DNA from: DASUBV01 sp035763085
GTDB taxonomy: Bacteria; Actinomycetota; Actinomycetes; Streptosporangiales; Streptosporangiaceae
Direction of reading: 5' to 3'
Length of the DNA: 35,991 nucleotides
Assembly: GCA_035763085.1 (NCBI GenBank)
Contig: DASUBV010000042.1
Span: 1-35,991 of the forward strand
The translations under genes and the position numbers were made by a program. The notes beneath the pieces are model-generated. The model did not search any database, was not told where the DNA came from, and saw nothing but the letters and a program-made list of their open reading frames with translations. This document shows positions 16,493-26,037 of the stretch, piece after piece (positions within the stretch are counted from its first letter, which is position 1; every line of letters begins with the position of its first letter).

Positions 16493-18200
16493 CGAGGACG
16501 GGCCTGACGCCGGCATGCTGGTCAGCGACGCGGTCGCGCAGGCGCTGACCGAGCTGGGTGCCGACACCGCCTTCGGGCTGGTTGGCAGCGGCAACTTTCA
16601 TGTCACCAACGCCCTGATCGCGCGCGGCACGCGGTTCATCGCCGCCCGGCACGAGTGCGGCGCGGCCAGCATGGCCGACGCATGGGCCCGGCTCACCGGG
16701 CGGCCCGGCGTGCTGACCCTGCACCAGGGCCCGGGGCTGACCAACGCGCTGACGGCGATCACCGAGGCGGCCAAGAGCCGCACGCCGCTGCTGGTGCTGG
16801 CGGCCGACGTGAGCGCGGCGGCGAAGCTGTCCAACTTCCGTATCGACGTGGCGGCGATCGCCGCGGCGGTGGGCGCCACCCCGGCCCGGCTGCACTCGGC
16901 GGGCCTGGCGGTGGACGACACGGTGCGCGCCTACCGGACGGCCGAGCGGGAGCGGCGCTGCGTGGTGCTGGCCCTCCCGCTGGATGTCCAGGCCAGCGAG
17001 TGCGCCTGGCCGGGCGGCGGCGCCGGGATCGCGGCGGCGGGCCCGGACGCGGCAGCGGGGGCGCAGGACCCCGCTGCCGTGGCGGGGGCACCGGACCAGG
17101 GCGCGGTGACGGCGCTGGCCGAGCAGCTGCGCCGGGCCGAGCGGCCGGTGTTCGTGGCCGGGCGCGGCGCCCGGTCCAGCGGCGCGGCGGCCCGCGGCGA
17201 GCTGGAGCGGCTGGCTGCCGCGTGCGGGGCGCTGCTGGCCACCTCGGCCGCGGCCAAGGGCCTGTTCCGCGGCAGCCCGTGGGACCTGGACGTCAGCGGC
17301 GGCTTCGCCACGCCGCTGGCCGCCGAGCTGATCCGCGGCGCGGACCTGGTGGTGGGCTGGGGCTGCTCGCTGAACATGTGGACCATGCGGCACGGCACCC
17401 TGATCGGCGCGGATGCCGCGGTAGCCCAGGTGGACCTCGATGCCGCGGCGATCGGCGCGCACCGCCCGGTCACCCTGGGCGTCACCGGGGACGTCACGGC
17501 GACGGCCCGCGCCGCGGCCGGGCTGCTGGAGGGGACCAGCGAGGGCTACCGCACGGCGGCGGTCGGCGACCGGATCGCCGCCGAGGGCCGCTGGCGGGAC
17601 GTGCCGTTCGCCGACGACAGCCACGACGGCCGGATCGACCCGCGCACGCTTACCATCGCGCTCGATGACCTGCTGCCCGCCGAGCGCGTCGTCGCCGTCG
17701 ACTCGGGCAACTTCATGGGCTACCCGAGCATGTACCTGTCGGTGCCGGACGAGGCCGGGTTCACCTTCACCCAGGCCTACCAGTCGGTCGGGCTGGGGCT
17801 CGGCTCGGCGATCGGGTCGGCCATCGCCCGCCCGGACCGGCTGACGGTGGCCGCGCTGGGCGACGGCGGTGCCCTGATGGGCGCCAGCGAGCTGGAGACG
17901 GTGGTCCGGCTCGGCCTGCCGATGGTGATCGTCGTGTACGACGACGAGGCCTACGGCGCCGAGGTGCATCACTTCGGGCCGGACGGCTACCCGCTGGACA
18001 CGGTGCGGTTCCCGGCCGCCGACCTGGCCGCGATCGGCCGCGGGTACGGCTGCGCGGGCGTGACCGTCCGCGAGCCGGGTGACCTGGACCCGGTCCGCGA
18101 GTGGGTAGCAGGCCCGCGGGACCGGCCGCTGGTCATCGACGCCAAGGTCACCGGCGACCGCGGCTCCTGGTGGCTCGAGGAGGCGTTCCGCGGCCACTAA
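16485..18200 (+). CDS. thiamine-diphosphate-dependent enzyme (acetolactate synthase/benzoylformate decarboxylase-like)
   Basis: This 571-aa protein has the three-domain layout of the family: an N-terminal Pyr domain with the catalytic glutamate in ARHECGAASMADAWARLTG (E57), a central Rossmann-like domain from about residue 205, and a C-terminal PP domain with GDGG at 459-462 followed by VYDDEAYGAE. No FAD or regulatory partner gene is near, so a biosynthetic acetolactate synthase is unlikely; a decarboxylase or lyase acting after the cyclase-type hydrolase is more plausible. The start at GTG 16485 overlaps the previous gene by 8 bases; an ATG at 16515 is the alternative and would remove ten non-conserved residues. 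Confidence 0.82.
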   Translation: MPDEDGPDAGMLVSDAVAQALTELGADTAFGLVGSGNFHVTNALIARGTRFIAARHECGAASMADAWARLTGRPGVLTLHQGPGLTNALTAITEAAKSRTPLLVLAADVSAAAKLSNFRIDVAAIAAAVGATPARLHSAGLAVDDTVRAYRTAERERRCVVLALPLDVQASECAWPGGGAGIAAAGPDAAAGAQDPAAVAGAPDQGAVTALAEQLRRAERPVFVAGRGARSSGAAARGELERLAAACGALLATSAAAKGLFRGSPWDLDVSGGFATPLAAELIRGADLVVGWGCSLNMWTMRHGTLIGADAAVAQVDLDAAAIGAHRPVTLGVTGDVTATARAAAGLLEGTSEGYRTAAVGDRIAAEGRWRDVPFADDSHDGRIDPRTLTIALDDLLPAERVVAVDSGNFMGYPSMYLSVPDEAGFTFTQAYQSVGLGLGSAIGSAIARPDRLTVAALGDGGALMGASELETVVRLGLPMVIVVYDDEAYGAEVHHFGPDGYPLDTVRFPAADLAAIGRGYGCAGVTVREPGDLDPVREWVAGPRDRPLVIDAKVTGDRGSWWLEEAFRGH

Positions 18201-18248
18201 GCCAGGCCCCGGCCGGCTGCGGGCGGCTGGAGCCCCGGCGGCCTGGCT
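18200..18248. terminator. hairpin between convergent genes
   Basis: AGCCAGGCC (18200-18208) pairs perfectly with GGCCTGGCT (18240-18248) around a GC-rich loop of 31 bases that can itself fold. It starts at the last base of the thiamine-diphosphate enzyme stop codon. The remaining ~190 bases to the amt stop are GC-rich with no gene seen. Confidence 0.5.
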
Positions 18249-18442
18249 GGCTGGTTCTGCGGCTGGCCGGGTCCTCGGCCGGGCCTGCCCGGCGCTGCGT
18301 CGTTCTGCCTGGCCGGCAGGTTCCCGGGCCCGGTGCCGGCGCGCCCGGCTCGATCCGCGCCCGCGGATAGCCGGCGCTGCCCGCAGCAGTCCGGGCCGCC
18401 CGCCAGCGCGCGGGCAGCCCGGGCCGGGAACGCAAACCCTCG

Positions 18443-20053
18443 CTAGTCGGTCAGGACCTTGTCGGATTCCGCGGCTGACCCGCGGGCCGGGGCTGCACCG
18501 TTCGCCGCGGCTGAGCCGCCGGGCGGGGCCGGGCCGCTGGCCGGCGCGGGCGGTTCGCCGGGCCGGGCGGCAACTCCGGCCAGGACCGGCTCCTTCTCGG
18601 CCTCCGGGTTCTCCTCGGGCTCCTGGTCGGGGTAGGCCACTTCGCCGTGGATGGCCTTGTCGCCGGTCTCCAGCTGGGCGTCGTCCATGCGCAGGCTGGT
18701 GAACAGCCTGATGACGCGCAGCACCAGGTAGGTGCCGACCGCCGTCCAGGCGATGACCGACAGCGCGGCGCCGGCCTGGATCAGCAGCTGGCGCGGGTGG
18801 CCGTAGAACAGGCCGGCCGTCGTGACATCCGGGTTCTTGCCCAGGCCCAGGTAGACCACCATCGACGGGTTGGCCAGCAGGCCGGTCAGCAGGCCGCCGA
18901 GCAGGCCCGCGAAACCGTGGGTGTACACCACGCCGAGCGCGTCATCAACCCGGTTGAACGGCCACACCCGGCGCGGCAGGTAGGTGAACAACACCCAGAC
19001 CAGCACCGAGCAGACCAGCCCGATGACGATGGCGCCGGCCCCGTTGACGTAGCCGGCGGCCGGGGTGATCCCGACCAGGCCGCAGATCATGCCGTTGACG
19101 GCGCCCAGGAAGGTCGGCCTGCGGTCCTTGCCGGCGGTCATGTCCAGGACGATCCAGGCCATCGTGGCCACGGCGGCGGCCAGGTTGGTGTTGACGAGCG
19201 CCGCGGTGGCGTCGGCGCCGGCGAAATACGGGTCACCGCCGTTGAAGCCGTTCCAGCCCAGCCACAGGATCCCGGCGCCGAGCGCGACGAACACCAGGTT
19301 GCTCGGCCGGCCGCGCTGGCGGTCGGTGCGCAGCCGGGGCCCGACCACGGCCGCGGTGACGAACCCGGCGACGCCCGCCGCCAGGTGGATGACGTAGCCG
19401 CCGCTGAAGTCCAGCGCGCCCTTCTCGGCCCAGAAGCCGCCGCCCCAGATCATGAACGCGTTCACGGTGTAGACGAAGGTGATCCAGAGCGGGATGAAGA
19501 TCAGCCAGACCTTGAACTTGATCCGGCCGAGCACGGCGCCGATAAACAAGATCGGCGTGATCGCGGCAAAGACGAACTGGAAGTAGACCAGTGATCCCTG
19601 CGGGAACTTCAGGTCCGGCATCAGGCCTTTCAGCATCGGGATACTGGCCTGAGCCTGCTCTCCGGAGGCACCTAGCACGTTCCCCGGCTTACCGAGGAAA
19701 TGCCCGAGCCAGGGCTCGCCGAAGCCCATCTTGAATGCAAACAAGACCCACACGATAAGCGTGAGGCAAAAGGCGCTGAACACCATCAGCATGGTGTTCA
19801 CGGCCCACTTGCGCTGCACGATCCCGCCGTACAGGACAGCCAGGCCCGGGATGCTCATCAGGCCGACCAGGGTCGCCGCGATCATCTGCCAGGCGTTATC
19901 GCCAGGGCTGAGCCAGGCTGCGTAGGGATTCAACTCTCCGCCTCCAGAGACTGAAGCGAAGGGCGCCAGGGTCGGCCAGGCAGCGCTGACCAGCACGGTC
20001 CCAGCCGACCGCTTCAGGGTGGGCAATCGGTACCTTTCATGTCTGTCATGCAT
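18443..20053 (-). CDS. amt: ammonium transporter with extended C-terminal tail
   Basis: This is an Amt/Rh/Mep family channel for ammonium uptake in the cytoplasmic membrane, with about 11 hydrophobic segments after a possible cleavable N-terminal segment. Family stretches include GLMSIPGLAVLYGGIV, WITFVYTVNAFMIWGGGF, the pore-region DFSGGYVIHLAAGVAGFV, GWNGFNGG and VVYTHGFAGLLGGLLTG. The C terminus is about 70 residues longer than usual and is Glu/Pro/Ala-rich. The start is uncertain: ATG 20053 has little Shine-Dalgarno, while a TTG at 20026 has GAAAGG six bases before it and gives MPTLKRSAG. A GlnR-like box lies about 220 bases upstream. No glnK or glnD follows. Confidence 0.9.
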   Translation of the reverse strand: MHDRHERYRLPTLKRSAGTVLVSAAWPTLAPFASVSGGGELNPYAAWLSPGDNAWQMIAATLVGLMSIPGLAVLYGGIVQRKWAVNTMLMVFSAFCLTLIVWVLFAFKMGFGEPWLGHFLGKPGNVLGASGEQAQASIPMLKGLMPDLKFPQGSLVYFQFVFAAITPILFIGAVLGRIKFKVWLIFIPLWITFVYTVNAFMIWGGGFWAEKGALDFSGGYVIHLAAGVAGFVTAAVVGPRLRTDRQRGRPSNLVFVALGAGILWLGWNGFNGGDPYFAGADATAALVNTNLAAAVATMAWIVLDMTAGKDRRPTFLGAVNGMICGLVGITPAAGYVNGAGAIVIGLVCSVLVWVLFTYLPRRVWPFNRVDDALGVVYTHGFAGLLGGLLTGLLANPSMVVYLGLGKNPDVTTAGLFYGHPRQLLIQAGAALSVIAWTAVGTYLVLRVIRLFTSLRMDDAQLETGDKAIHGEVAYPDQEPEENPEAEKEPVLAGVAARPGEPPAPASGPAPPGGSAAANGAAPARGSAAESDKVLTD

Positions 20054-20237
20054 GCGTTTCCGGCACGTTTCCCGCCCGTTACGCCGGCGGCACGATAACG
20101 CGGCCGCGGCGGCCGGTATGTTGCCGCGGTGTTACCAGGCCGGCCGTCCTGCGCGCCCGGCGCGCGGGCACCGCGGTGTCCGGCGGCCGCCGGCCCGGCG
20201 CCCGCCAGCGCGACTGGCCTGCGGGGATGCCCGGACC

Positions 20238-20253
20238 GGGGTGATCTCACCCC
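20238..20253. promoter_or_regulatory. 16-bp palindrome next to the GlnR-like box
   Basis: GGGGTGA (20238-20244) and TCACCCC (20247-20253) are exact inverted copies around TC. The palindrome lies 15 bases from the GlnR-like box in the 393-base gap between amt and the LacI gene. It may be an operator for either gene; no regulator can be named. Confidence 0.45.
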
Positions 20254-20267
20254 ATGCTCATCTGGTT

Positions 20268-20283
20268 GTCACGGTTATGTAAC
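20268..20283. promoter_or_regulatory. GlnR-type box
   Basis: GTCAC-GGTTAT-GTAAC matches the actinobacterial GlnR consensus GTnAC-n6-GnAAC exactly in its defined positions. It is about 220 bases upstream of the amt start, a known target of GlnR, which activates nitrogen-uptake genes under nitrogen limitation. The match is seen in the sequence; function is inferred. Confidence 0.6.
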
Positions 20284-20300
20284 AGTGCCGTCTTCGCTCT

Positions 20301-20329
20301 TTGAGCACGGATACGTCCAGATCTACGCT
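20301..20329 (+). promoter_or_regulatory. predicted promoter of the LacI-transporter-GH3 operon
   Basis: TTGAGC (20301-20306) and TACGCT (20324-20329) are separated by exactly 17 bases, a good actinobacterial housekeeping-sigma pattern. The start point would be near 20336, just before the first operator palindrome, which fits repression by blocking. Confidence 0.5.
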
Positions 20330-20344
20330 CCTGGCAGCGCTTCC

Positions 20345-20358
20345 GGTAAGCGCTTACC
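20345..20358. promoter_or_regulatory. LacI-family operator O1
   Basis: GGTAAGCGCTTACC is a perfect 14-bp palindrome with the central CG that LacI-family proteins favour. It lies about 10 bases beyond the predicted transcription start. A degenerate relative (GGCAGCGCTTCC) touches it on the left at 20333-20344. Confidence 0.8.
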
Positions 20359-20411
20359 CCAGGCCCCAGACGGCGGTGTGCAAGCCACCGCCGCGCCCGG
20401 GCAGCCGCCGA

Positions 20412-20425
20412 GGTAAGCGCTTACC
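20412..20425. promoter_or_regulatory. LacI-family operator O2
   Basis: This is a second identical copy of GGTAAGCGCTTACC, 67 bases after O1 and ending 21 bases before the LacI start codon, with the AGGAGG ribosome site between. Two identical sites suggest autoregulation, possibly by looping, of the whole downstream operon. Confidence 0.8.
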
Positions 20426-20446
20426 GAGCCTGACCAGGAGGAACAT

Positions 20447-21649
20447 GTGACAACTGGCACCGGCAGCGAGACCGGCCACCCGGCGGGCCAGGCGGCCGTC
20501 GTGGCGGCCGGTCGCGGCGCCGGCCCGGCGGGCGGCCTGACCGGCCAGTCGCCGCCCACGATCTACGACGTCGCCCGGGCGGCGGGCGTGTCGATCGCGT
20601 CGGTATCGCGGGTACTGAACGGCCGCCGCAACCCGCGCGAGGAGACCCGCGACCGGGTCCTGCAGGCAGTCGCCGAGCTCGGGTTCGTCCCCGACGGCGC
20701 CGCCCGGGCGCTGAGCGTCCGGCTCAAGGAGGTCGTCGGCGTCGTCGTCCGGCGGCCGCAGCCGACCGACGACGACGGCGTGTTCGCCGACGAGGACGAG
20801 AACCTGCAGTTCCCCGACATGATCAACCGGGGGATGGAGTTCGTCGCCCAGCGCTACGGCTATGACCTGCTGATCCGGTCGGTGGACCTGCACGAGAGCG
20901 ACGGCCGGCGGATCTTCGCCCTGGCCCGCAAGAGCGACGGGCTGATCCTGCACGACCAGGTGATCAGCACCGAGCAGCTCGCCCGGCTGGGCCGCCAGGT
21001 GCCGGTGGTCACCCTGGCCTTCGTGCCGACCCCCACCACCGTGAACGTGCGCAGCGACAACGAGACCGGGATGCGCGAGCTGATCCGGCACCTGGCGGTC
21101 GACCACGGCTACGGCTCGATCGGCTACCTGTCCGGCCACCTGGACAGCCCCGACAACCTGGCCCGGTCGGCCACGGTCCGGGCCGAGGCCGAGGCGGCGG
21201 GCGTGCAGTTCGTGAACGGTCCGCAGTGGCAGGGCGACTACTCCGCGGCCGGCGGTGCCCGGGTGACTGAGCGGCTGCTGGAAAGCGGCACCGAGCTGCC
21301 CCGCGCGATCGTCTGCGGCAACGACCAGACCGCCATCGGCGTGCTCTACGCGCTGGCCCAGCGGCGGATCGACATCCCCGGCCAGGTCGCGGTGGCCGGC
21401 TTCGACGACATCCCGGTGGCCCGGCACCTGAACCCGCGGCTGACCAGCGTCCGCCAGCCGATCCAGGACCTGGGCGCCACCGCCTTCGAGACGCTGCACG
21501 CGCTGATCAGCCCGGCGCCGGGCCAGCAGGACCTGCGGGGCCGCGACATCGTGCTGCCCACCCGGCTCAACCGCCGGGAAAGCTGCGGCTGCGGCCCCGG
21601 CCACCCCGACTCCTTAGTGCTCGCGGGCATGGAAGGACGACAACCGTGA
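20447..21649 (+). CDS. LacI-family transcriptional regulator
   Basis: This is the likely sugar-responsive repressor of the locus. After a ~38-residue Gly/Ala-rich tail, the HTH begins at TIYDVARAAGVSIASVSRVLNG (about residues 38-59), followed by the hinge helix (DGAARALS) and a periplasmic-binding-protein-like ligand domain with CGNDQTAIGVLYAL and GFDDIPVARHLNPRLTSVRQP. The C-terminal NRRESCGCG is typical. GTG 20447 is the start: AGGAGG at 20436-20441 lies 5 bases before it, and the overlapping ATG at 20445 runs straight into TGA. It overlaps the first permease gene by 4 bases (GTGA), so regulator and transporter share a message. The two palindromes upstream are its probable targets. Confidence 0.92.
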   Translation: MTTGTGSETGHPAGQAAVVAAGRGAGPAGGLTGQSPPTIYDVARAAGVSIASVSRVLNGRRNPREETRDRVLQAVAELGFVPDGAARALSVRLKEVVGVVVRRPQPTDDDGVFADEDENLQFPDMINRGMEFVAQRYGYDLLIRSVDLHESDGRRIFALARKSDGLILHDQVISTEQLARLGRQVPVVTLAFVPTPTTVNVRSDNETGMRELIRHLAVDHGYGSIGYLSGHLDSPDNLARSATVRAEAEAAGVQFVNGPQWQGDYSAAGGARVTERLLESGTELPRAIVCGNDQTAIGVLYALAQRRIDIPGQVAVAGFDDIPVARHLNPRLTSVRQPIQDLGATAFETLHALISPAPGQQDLRGRDIVLPTRLNRRESCGCGPGHPDSLVLAGMEGRQP

Positions 21650-22626
21650 AGATGTTCGCGCGGAAGCTGGCGTTCTACATCGTGACCGCGATCGCCGCGG
21701 TCACGGTGGACTTCTTCATCCCGCATGCCATGCCGGGCAACCCGGTCGCGGCGGTGCTGGCCCGGATGGAGGGCAACGTCACGCCGGGGACGATCCGGTC
21801 GCTGGAGCTGCTCTACGGGATCGGCTCGCACCAGGGGCTGTGGACGCAGTACGTCAATTTCTGGGACAAGCTGCTGCACGGCGACCTGGGCATCTCGACC
21901 AGCAACTACCCGGCCACGGTGTCCAGCGTGATCGGCGGCGCGCTGCCGTGGACGCTGGGCCTGGTCGGCACGGCCACGCTGCTCAGCTTCGTCCTCGGCA
22001 CGGTCCTGGGCGTGCTGGTCGCCTGGCGGCGCGGCACCTGGCTGGACAACCTGCTGCCGGCCACCACGTTCTTCCAGGCCGCGCCGTACTTCTTCATCGC
22101 CTTCCTGGCCCTGCAGCTGTTCTCCACCAACCTGGGCTGGTTCCCCTCCGTGGGCGCCTACAGCCAGGGCCTGGTGTTCCCCGGCTGGGACGCCTCCTAC
22201 ATCGGCGACGTGCTGCACCACGCGCTGCTCCCGGCGCTGACCATCGTGCTGTGCTCGGCGGCGGGCTGGATCGTCGGCACCCGCAACGTGATGCTCACCA
22301 CGATGGACGAGGACTACGTGCTGATCGCGCAGGCCAAGGGCCTGCCCCGGCAGCGGGTGATCTGGTATGCCGCCCGCAACGCGGTGCTGCCCAGCGTGTC
22401 CGGGTTCTCGCTGGCCATCGGCTTCGTGGTCTCCGGCGCGCTGCTGACCGAGATCGTGTTCAGCTACCCGGGCCTGGGCTGGATCCTGCTGCAGGCCGTC
22501 GGCAACCGCGACTACCCGCTGCTGCAGGGGATCTTCCTGATCATCACCTTCGCCGTGCTGGCCGCGAATCTCATCGCGGACAGCGTCTACATCTTCCTCG
22601 ACCCGCGCATCCGGCAGGAGGCCTGA
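21646..22626 (+). CDS. ABC transporter permease, oligopeptide/dipeptide (DppB) type
   Basis: A 326-aa integral membrane protein with six hydrophobic segments. The first (RKLAFYIVTAIAAVTVDFFI) is followed by the long external loop typical of DppB/OppB. The EAA loop that docks onto the ATPase is DYVLIAQAKGLPRQRVIWYAARNAVLP (about residues 224-250). It starts at GTG within the LacI stop (GTGA), with GGAAGGA just upstream. It pairs with the next gene to form the membrane channel. In peptide-type transporters of Thermotoga and Pyrococcus such permeases carry cellobiose and other oligosaccharides; the GH3 and LacI partners make a sugar cargo more likely than a peptide here. Confidence 0.92.
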   Translation: MKMFARKLAFYIVTAIAAVTVDFFIPHAMPGNPVAAVLARMEGNVTPGTIRSLELLYGIGSHQGLWTQYVNFWDKLLHGDLGISTSNYPATVSSVIGGALPWTLGLVGTATLLSFVLGTVLGVLVAWRRGTWLDNLLPATTFFQAAPYFFIAFLALQLFSTNLGWFPSVGAYSQGLVFPGWDASYIGDVLHHALLPALTIVLCSAAGWIVGTRNVMLTTMDEDYVLIAQAKGLPRQRVIWYAARNAVLPSVSGFSLAIGFVVSGALLTEIVFSYPGLGWILLQAVGNRDYPLLQGIFLIITFAVLAANLIADSVYIFLDPRIRQEA

Positions 22627-22629
22627 CCG

Positions 22630-23655
22630 ATGTCCGTCGTCAGCGGCACCGCGCCGCCCGAGGCAGCCGAGGCGAGCGTCCCGGTCGTCTCGCGCGGCAA
22701 GCTCCAGCTGCCCCGCTCGCCGAAACTGCTGATCGGCCTCGGCATCCTGATCGTCTTCATCCTGCTGGCGATCATCGGGCCGGTGCTCGCGCCTTATGAC
22801 CCCTCGGCCAGCCTGTCGACCACCAGCGGGGTCCCGCACCCGCCCTCGGCCGCGCACCTGCTGGGCACCACCCAGGTCCAGCAGGACGTGCTGTCCCAGC
22901 TGCTGGTCGGCTCCCGCAGCACGTTCGTGGTGTCCTTCGTGGCCGGCGTCATCGCCACCGCGCTGTCAGTGGTGCTCGGGGTGACCGCCGGGTACCTCGG
23001 CGGCCTGATCGATGACCTGCTGTCGATGCTGGCCAACATCTTCCTGGTCATGCCGGCGCTGCCGCTGCTGATCGTGATCTTCGGGTTCCTGCCGCCATCC
23101 AGCGGCAGCAGCGACCTGCTGATCGGGCTGATCATCGCGTTCACCGGGTGGGCCTGGGGGGCGCGGGTGCTGCGCGCGCAGACCCTGTCGCTGCGCGAGC
23201 GGGACTACGTCACCTCGGCCCAGGTCATCGGCGAGCGGACCTGGCGGATCATCGGCTGGGAGATCCTGCCCAACCTGCTGCCGATCGTCGCCTCCTCATT
23301 CTTGTTCACCGTGCTGTACGGCGTCGGTACCTACACCGCGCTGGCATTCCTCGGCCTGGTCAACACCGAGCACTGGAGCTGGGGCGCGATCATGTTCTGG
23401 GCCCAGTCCTCCTCGGCCGAGACCAGCGGCTACTGGTGGTGGTACATACCGGCCGGCCTGCTGGTCGCCTTCCTGGGCACCTCGCTGGCGCTGCTCAACT
23501 TCGGCGTCGACGAGTTCATCAACCCGCGGCTGCGCGCGGCGGGGCTGTCCCGGCGGCGGGCGAGGCGGGCCGGGCACGTGGTGCCGCCGCGCCGGTTCGT
23601 GCTCGGCCTGACGCCCGTCGTGCGGCCCGCCGACGGCGACGGGAGGAACCGGTGA
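22630..23655 (+). CDS. ABC transporter permease, oligopeptide/dipeptide (DppC) type
   Basis: A 341-aa membrane protein with a cytoplasmic N terminus of ~35 residues, a first TM segment (LLIGLGILIVFILLAIIGPVL), the DppC-typical HLLGTTQVQQDVLSQLLVGSR region and an EAA loop (DYVTSAQVIGERTWRIIGWEILPN, about residues 193-216). The C-terminal ~40 residues after the last TM are basic. The start ATG lies 3 bases after the previous stop with AGGAGG at 22616-22621, spacing 8. Its stop overlaps the following ATPase start (GTGA). It forms the heterodimeric channel with the DppB-type protein. Confidence 0.92.
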   Translation: MSVVSGTAPPEAAEASVPVVSRGKLQLPRSPKLLIGLGILIVFILLAIIGPVLAPYDPSASLSTTSGVPHPPSAAHLLGTTQVQQDVLSQLLVGSRSTFVVSFVAGVIATALSVVLGVTAGYLGGLIDDLLSMLANIFLVMPALPLLIVIFGFLPPSSGSSDLLIGLIIAFTGWAWGARVLRAQTLSLRERDYVTSAQVIGERTWRIIGWEILPNLLPIVASSFLFTVLYGVGTYTALAFLGLVNTEHWSWGAIMFWAQSSSAETSGYWWWYIPAGLLVAFLGTSLALLNFGVDEFINPRLRAAGLSRRRARRAGHVVPPRRFVLGLTPVVRPADGDGRNR

Positions 23656-24802
23656 CCGCCGCGGCGGGCCGGCAGTACGCCGGCGAGCCGCTGATCGAGG
23701 TGCGCGGCCTGCGGGTGGACTACGGCACCGGGCCCGGCGTGGTGCACGCCGTCGTCGACGCCGACCTGACCCTGCTCAGCGGCACCGTGATGGGCCTGGC
23801 CGGGGAGAGCGGCAGCGGCAAGTCGACGCTGGCGTACGCCATGACCCGGCTGTTGCGCGCCCCCGGCATGATCACCGGCGGCGAGGTCTGGCTGCACGGC
23901 GGCAGCAAGCCCGGCGGCAGCGGGCACGGTCCGGGCAGTAACGGGGCCCCGGGCCACGACCCGGCGCGCCGGCTGGACCTGCTGGCCGCCGACGAGACCC
24001 AGCTCCGCGAGCTGCGCTGGTCGCGCATCGCGGTCGTGCTGCAGAGCGCCATGCACGCCCTGAACCCGGTCATGTCGGTCGGCGCCCAGCTCACCGACGT
24101 GCTGCGCGCGCACATGTCCGGCCTGGACCGGGCCGAGCGCCGCGACCGGGCCGGCCGGCTGCTGGAAATGGTCGGGATCAGCGCCGACCGGCTGAGCAGC
24201 TACCCGCACCAGCTGTCCGGCGGAATGCGGCAGCGCGTCATGATCGCCATGGCGCTGGCCCTGGAGCCGGCCGTGGTGATCATGGACGAGCCCACCACCG
24301 CCCTCGACGTGGTCACCCAGCGGGAGATCCTGCAGGAGCTGACCGAGCTGCAGCAGCAGCTGTCGTTCGCGGTGCTGTTCATCACCCACGACCTGTCGCT
24401 GCTGGTGGAGATCGCCGACTCGATCGCGGTTATGTACGCCGGGCGGCTGATCGAGCAGGCCGGCGCCCGGTCCCTGTACCAGGCGCCGCGCCACCCCTAC
24501 ACGCTGGGCCTGCTGAACTCCTTCCCCGGCCTGCACGGCGCGCGGACCCGGCTGACCGGCATCCCCGGCTCGCCGCCCGACCTGCGGGACCCGCCGCCCG
24601 GCTGCGCGTTCCACCCGCGGTGCGGATTCGCCCTGGACATCTGCCGGGCCGAGACCCCCGCGCTGCACACGATCGGCGCAGGCGGCCGGGCGGCCGCGTG
24701 CTGGCTGCAGAGCGGGCACGGGACGGTACCCGCCGAGCTCGGCCGGCCCGAGCCGGGCGCGGCAGCCGCCGCGCCCGCCGCCGAGGCCGCAGGGAGCCAG
24801 GC

Positions 24803-24806
<4 letters not shown>
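23652..24806 (+). CDS. ABC transporter ATP-binding protein, DppD type
   Basis: A 384-aa ATPase powering the transporter. Walker A GESGSGKST is at about residues 51-59, the signature is LSGGMRQRV, Walker B is VVIMDEPTTALD, and the switch His is in FITHDLS. The C terminus has the oligopeptide-transporter extension with GCAFHPRCGFALDIC. An insertion of about 25 Gly/Ser/Pro residues (about 77-100) precedes the Q-loop. The GTG start at 23652 overlaps the permease stop and has GGAGG five bases upstream. A longer open frame starting at 23148 is only antiregister sequence inside the permease gene. Confidence 0.92.
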
Positions 24807-25915
<1,109 letters not shown>

Positions 25916-25996
25916 CCCATCAACGGGGGACGGCCATGCCCGGCCGGCTCCCCGCGCGACCAGCACCGACAGACCCCGACACGGTCACTCGAAGAA

Positions 25997-26015
25997 GGCC
26001 GGCGATAAGCCGGCC
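25997..26015 (+). repeat. intercistronic hairpin before the binding-protein gene
   Basis: GGCCGGC (25997-26003) and GCCGGCC (26009-26015) are perfect 7-bp arms around GATAA, in the 122-base gap between the DppF-type and lipoprotein genes. It may be an mRNA processing or stability element that lets the abundant binding protein be expressed more strongly; the role is inferred. Confidence 0.45.
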
Positions 26016-26037
26016 GGGCAAGACGGAGCTTATGTCA

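Noticed and set aside
16434..18197. A 587-aa minus-strand frame opposite the thiamine-diphosphate enzyme
   Set aside because: The plus-strand product has clear family motifs; the minus frame shows only Arg/Gly/Ala-rich shadow sequence.
16485..18200. The thiamine-diphosphate enzyme as the biosynthetic acetolactate synthase (ilvB)
   Set aside because: No regulatory subunit or other branched-chain amino-acid gene is adjacent, and it overlaps a cyclase-family hydrolase instead.
23148..23651. An upstream extension of the DppD-type ATPase
   Set aside because: It lies in another frame of the permease gene. GGAGG and GTG at 23652 mark the start.
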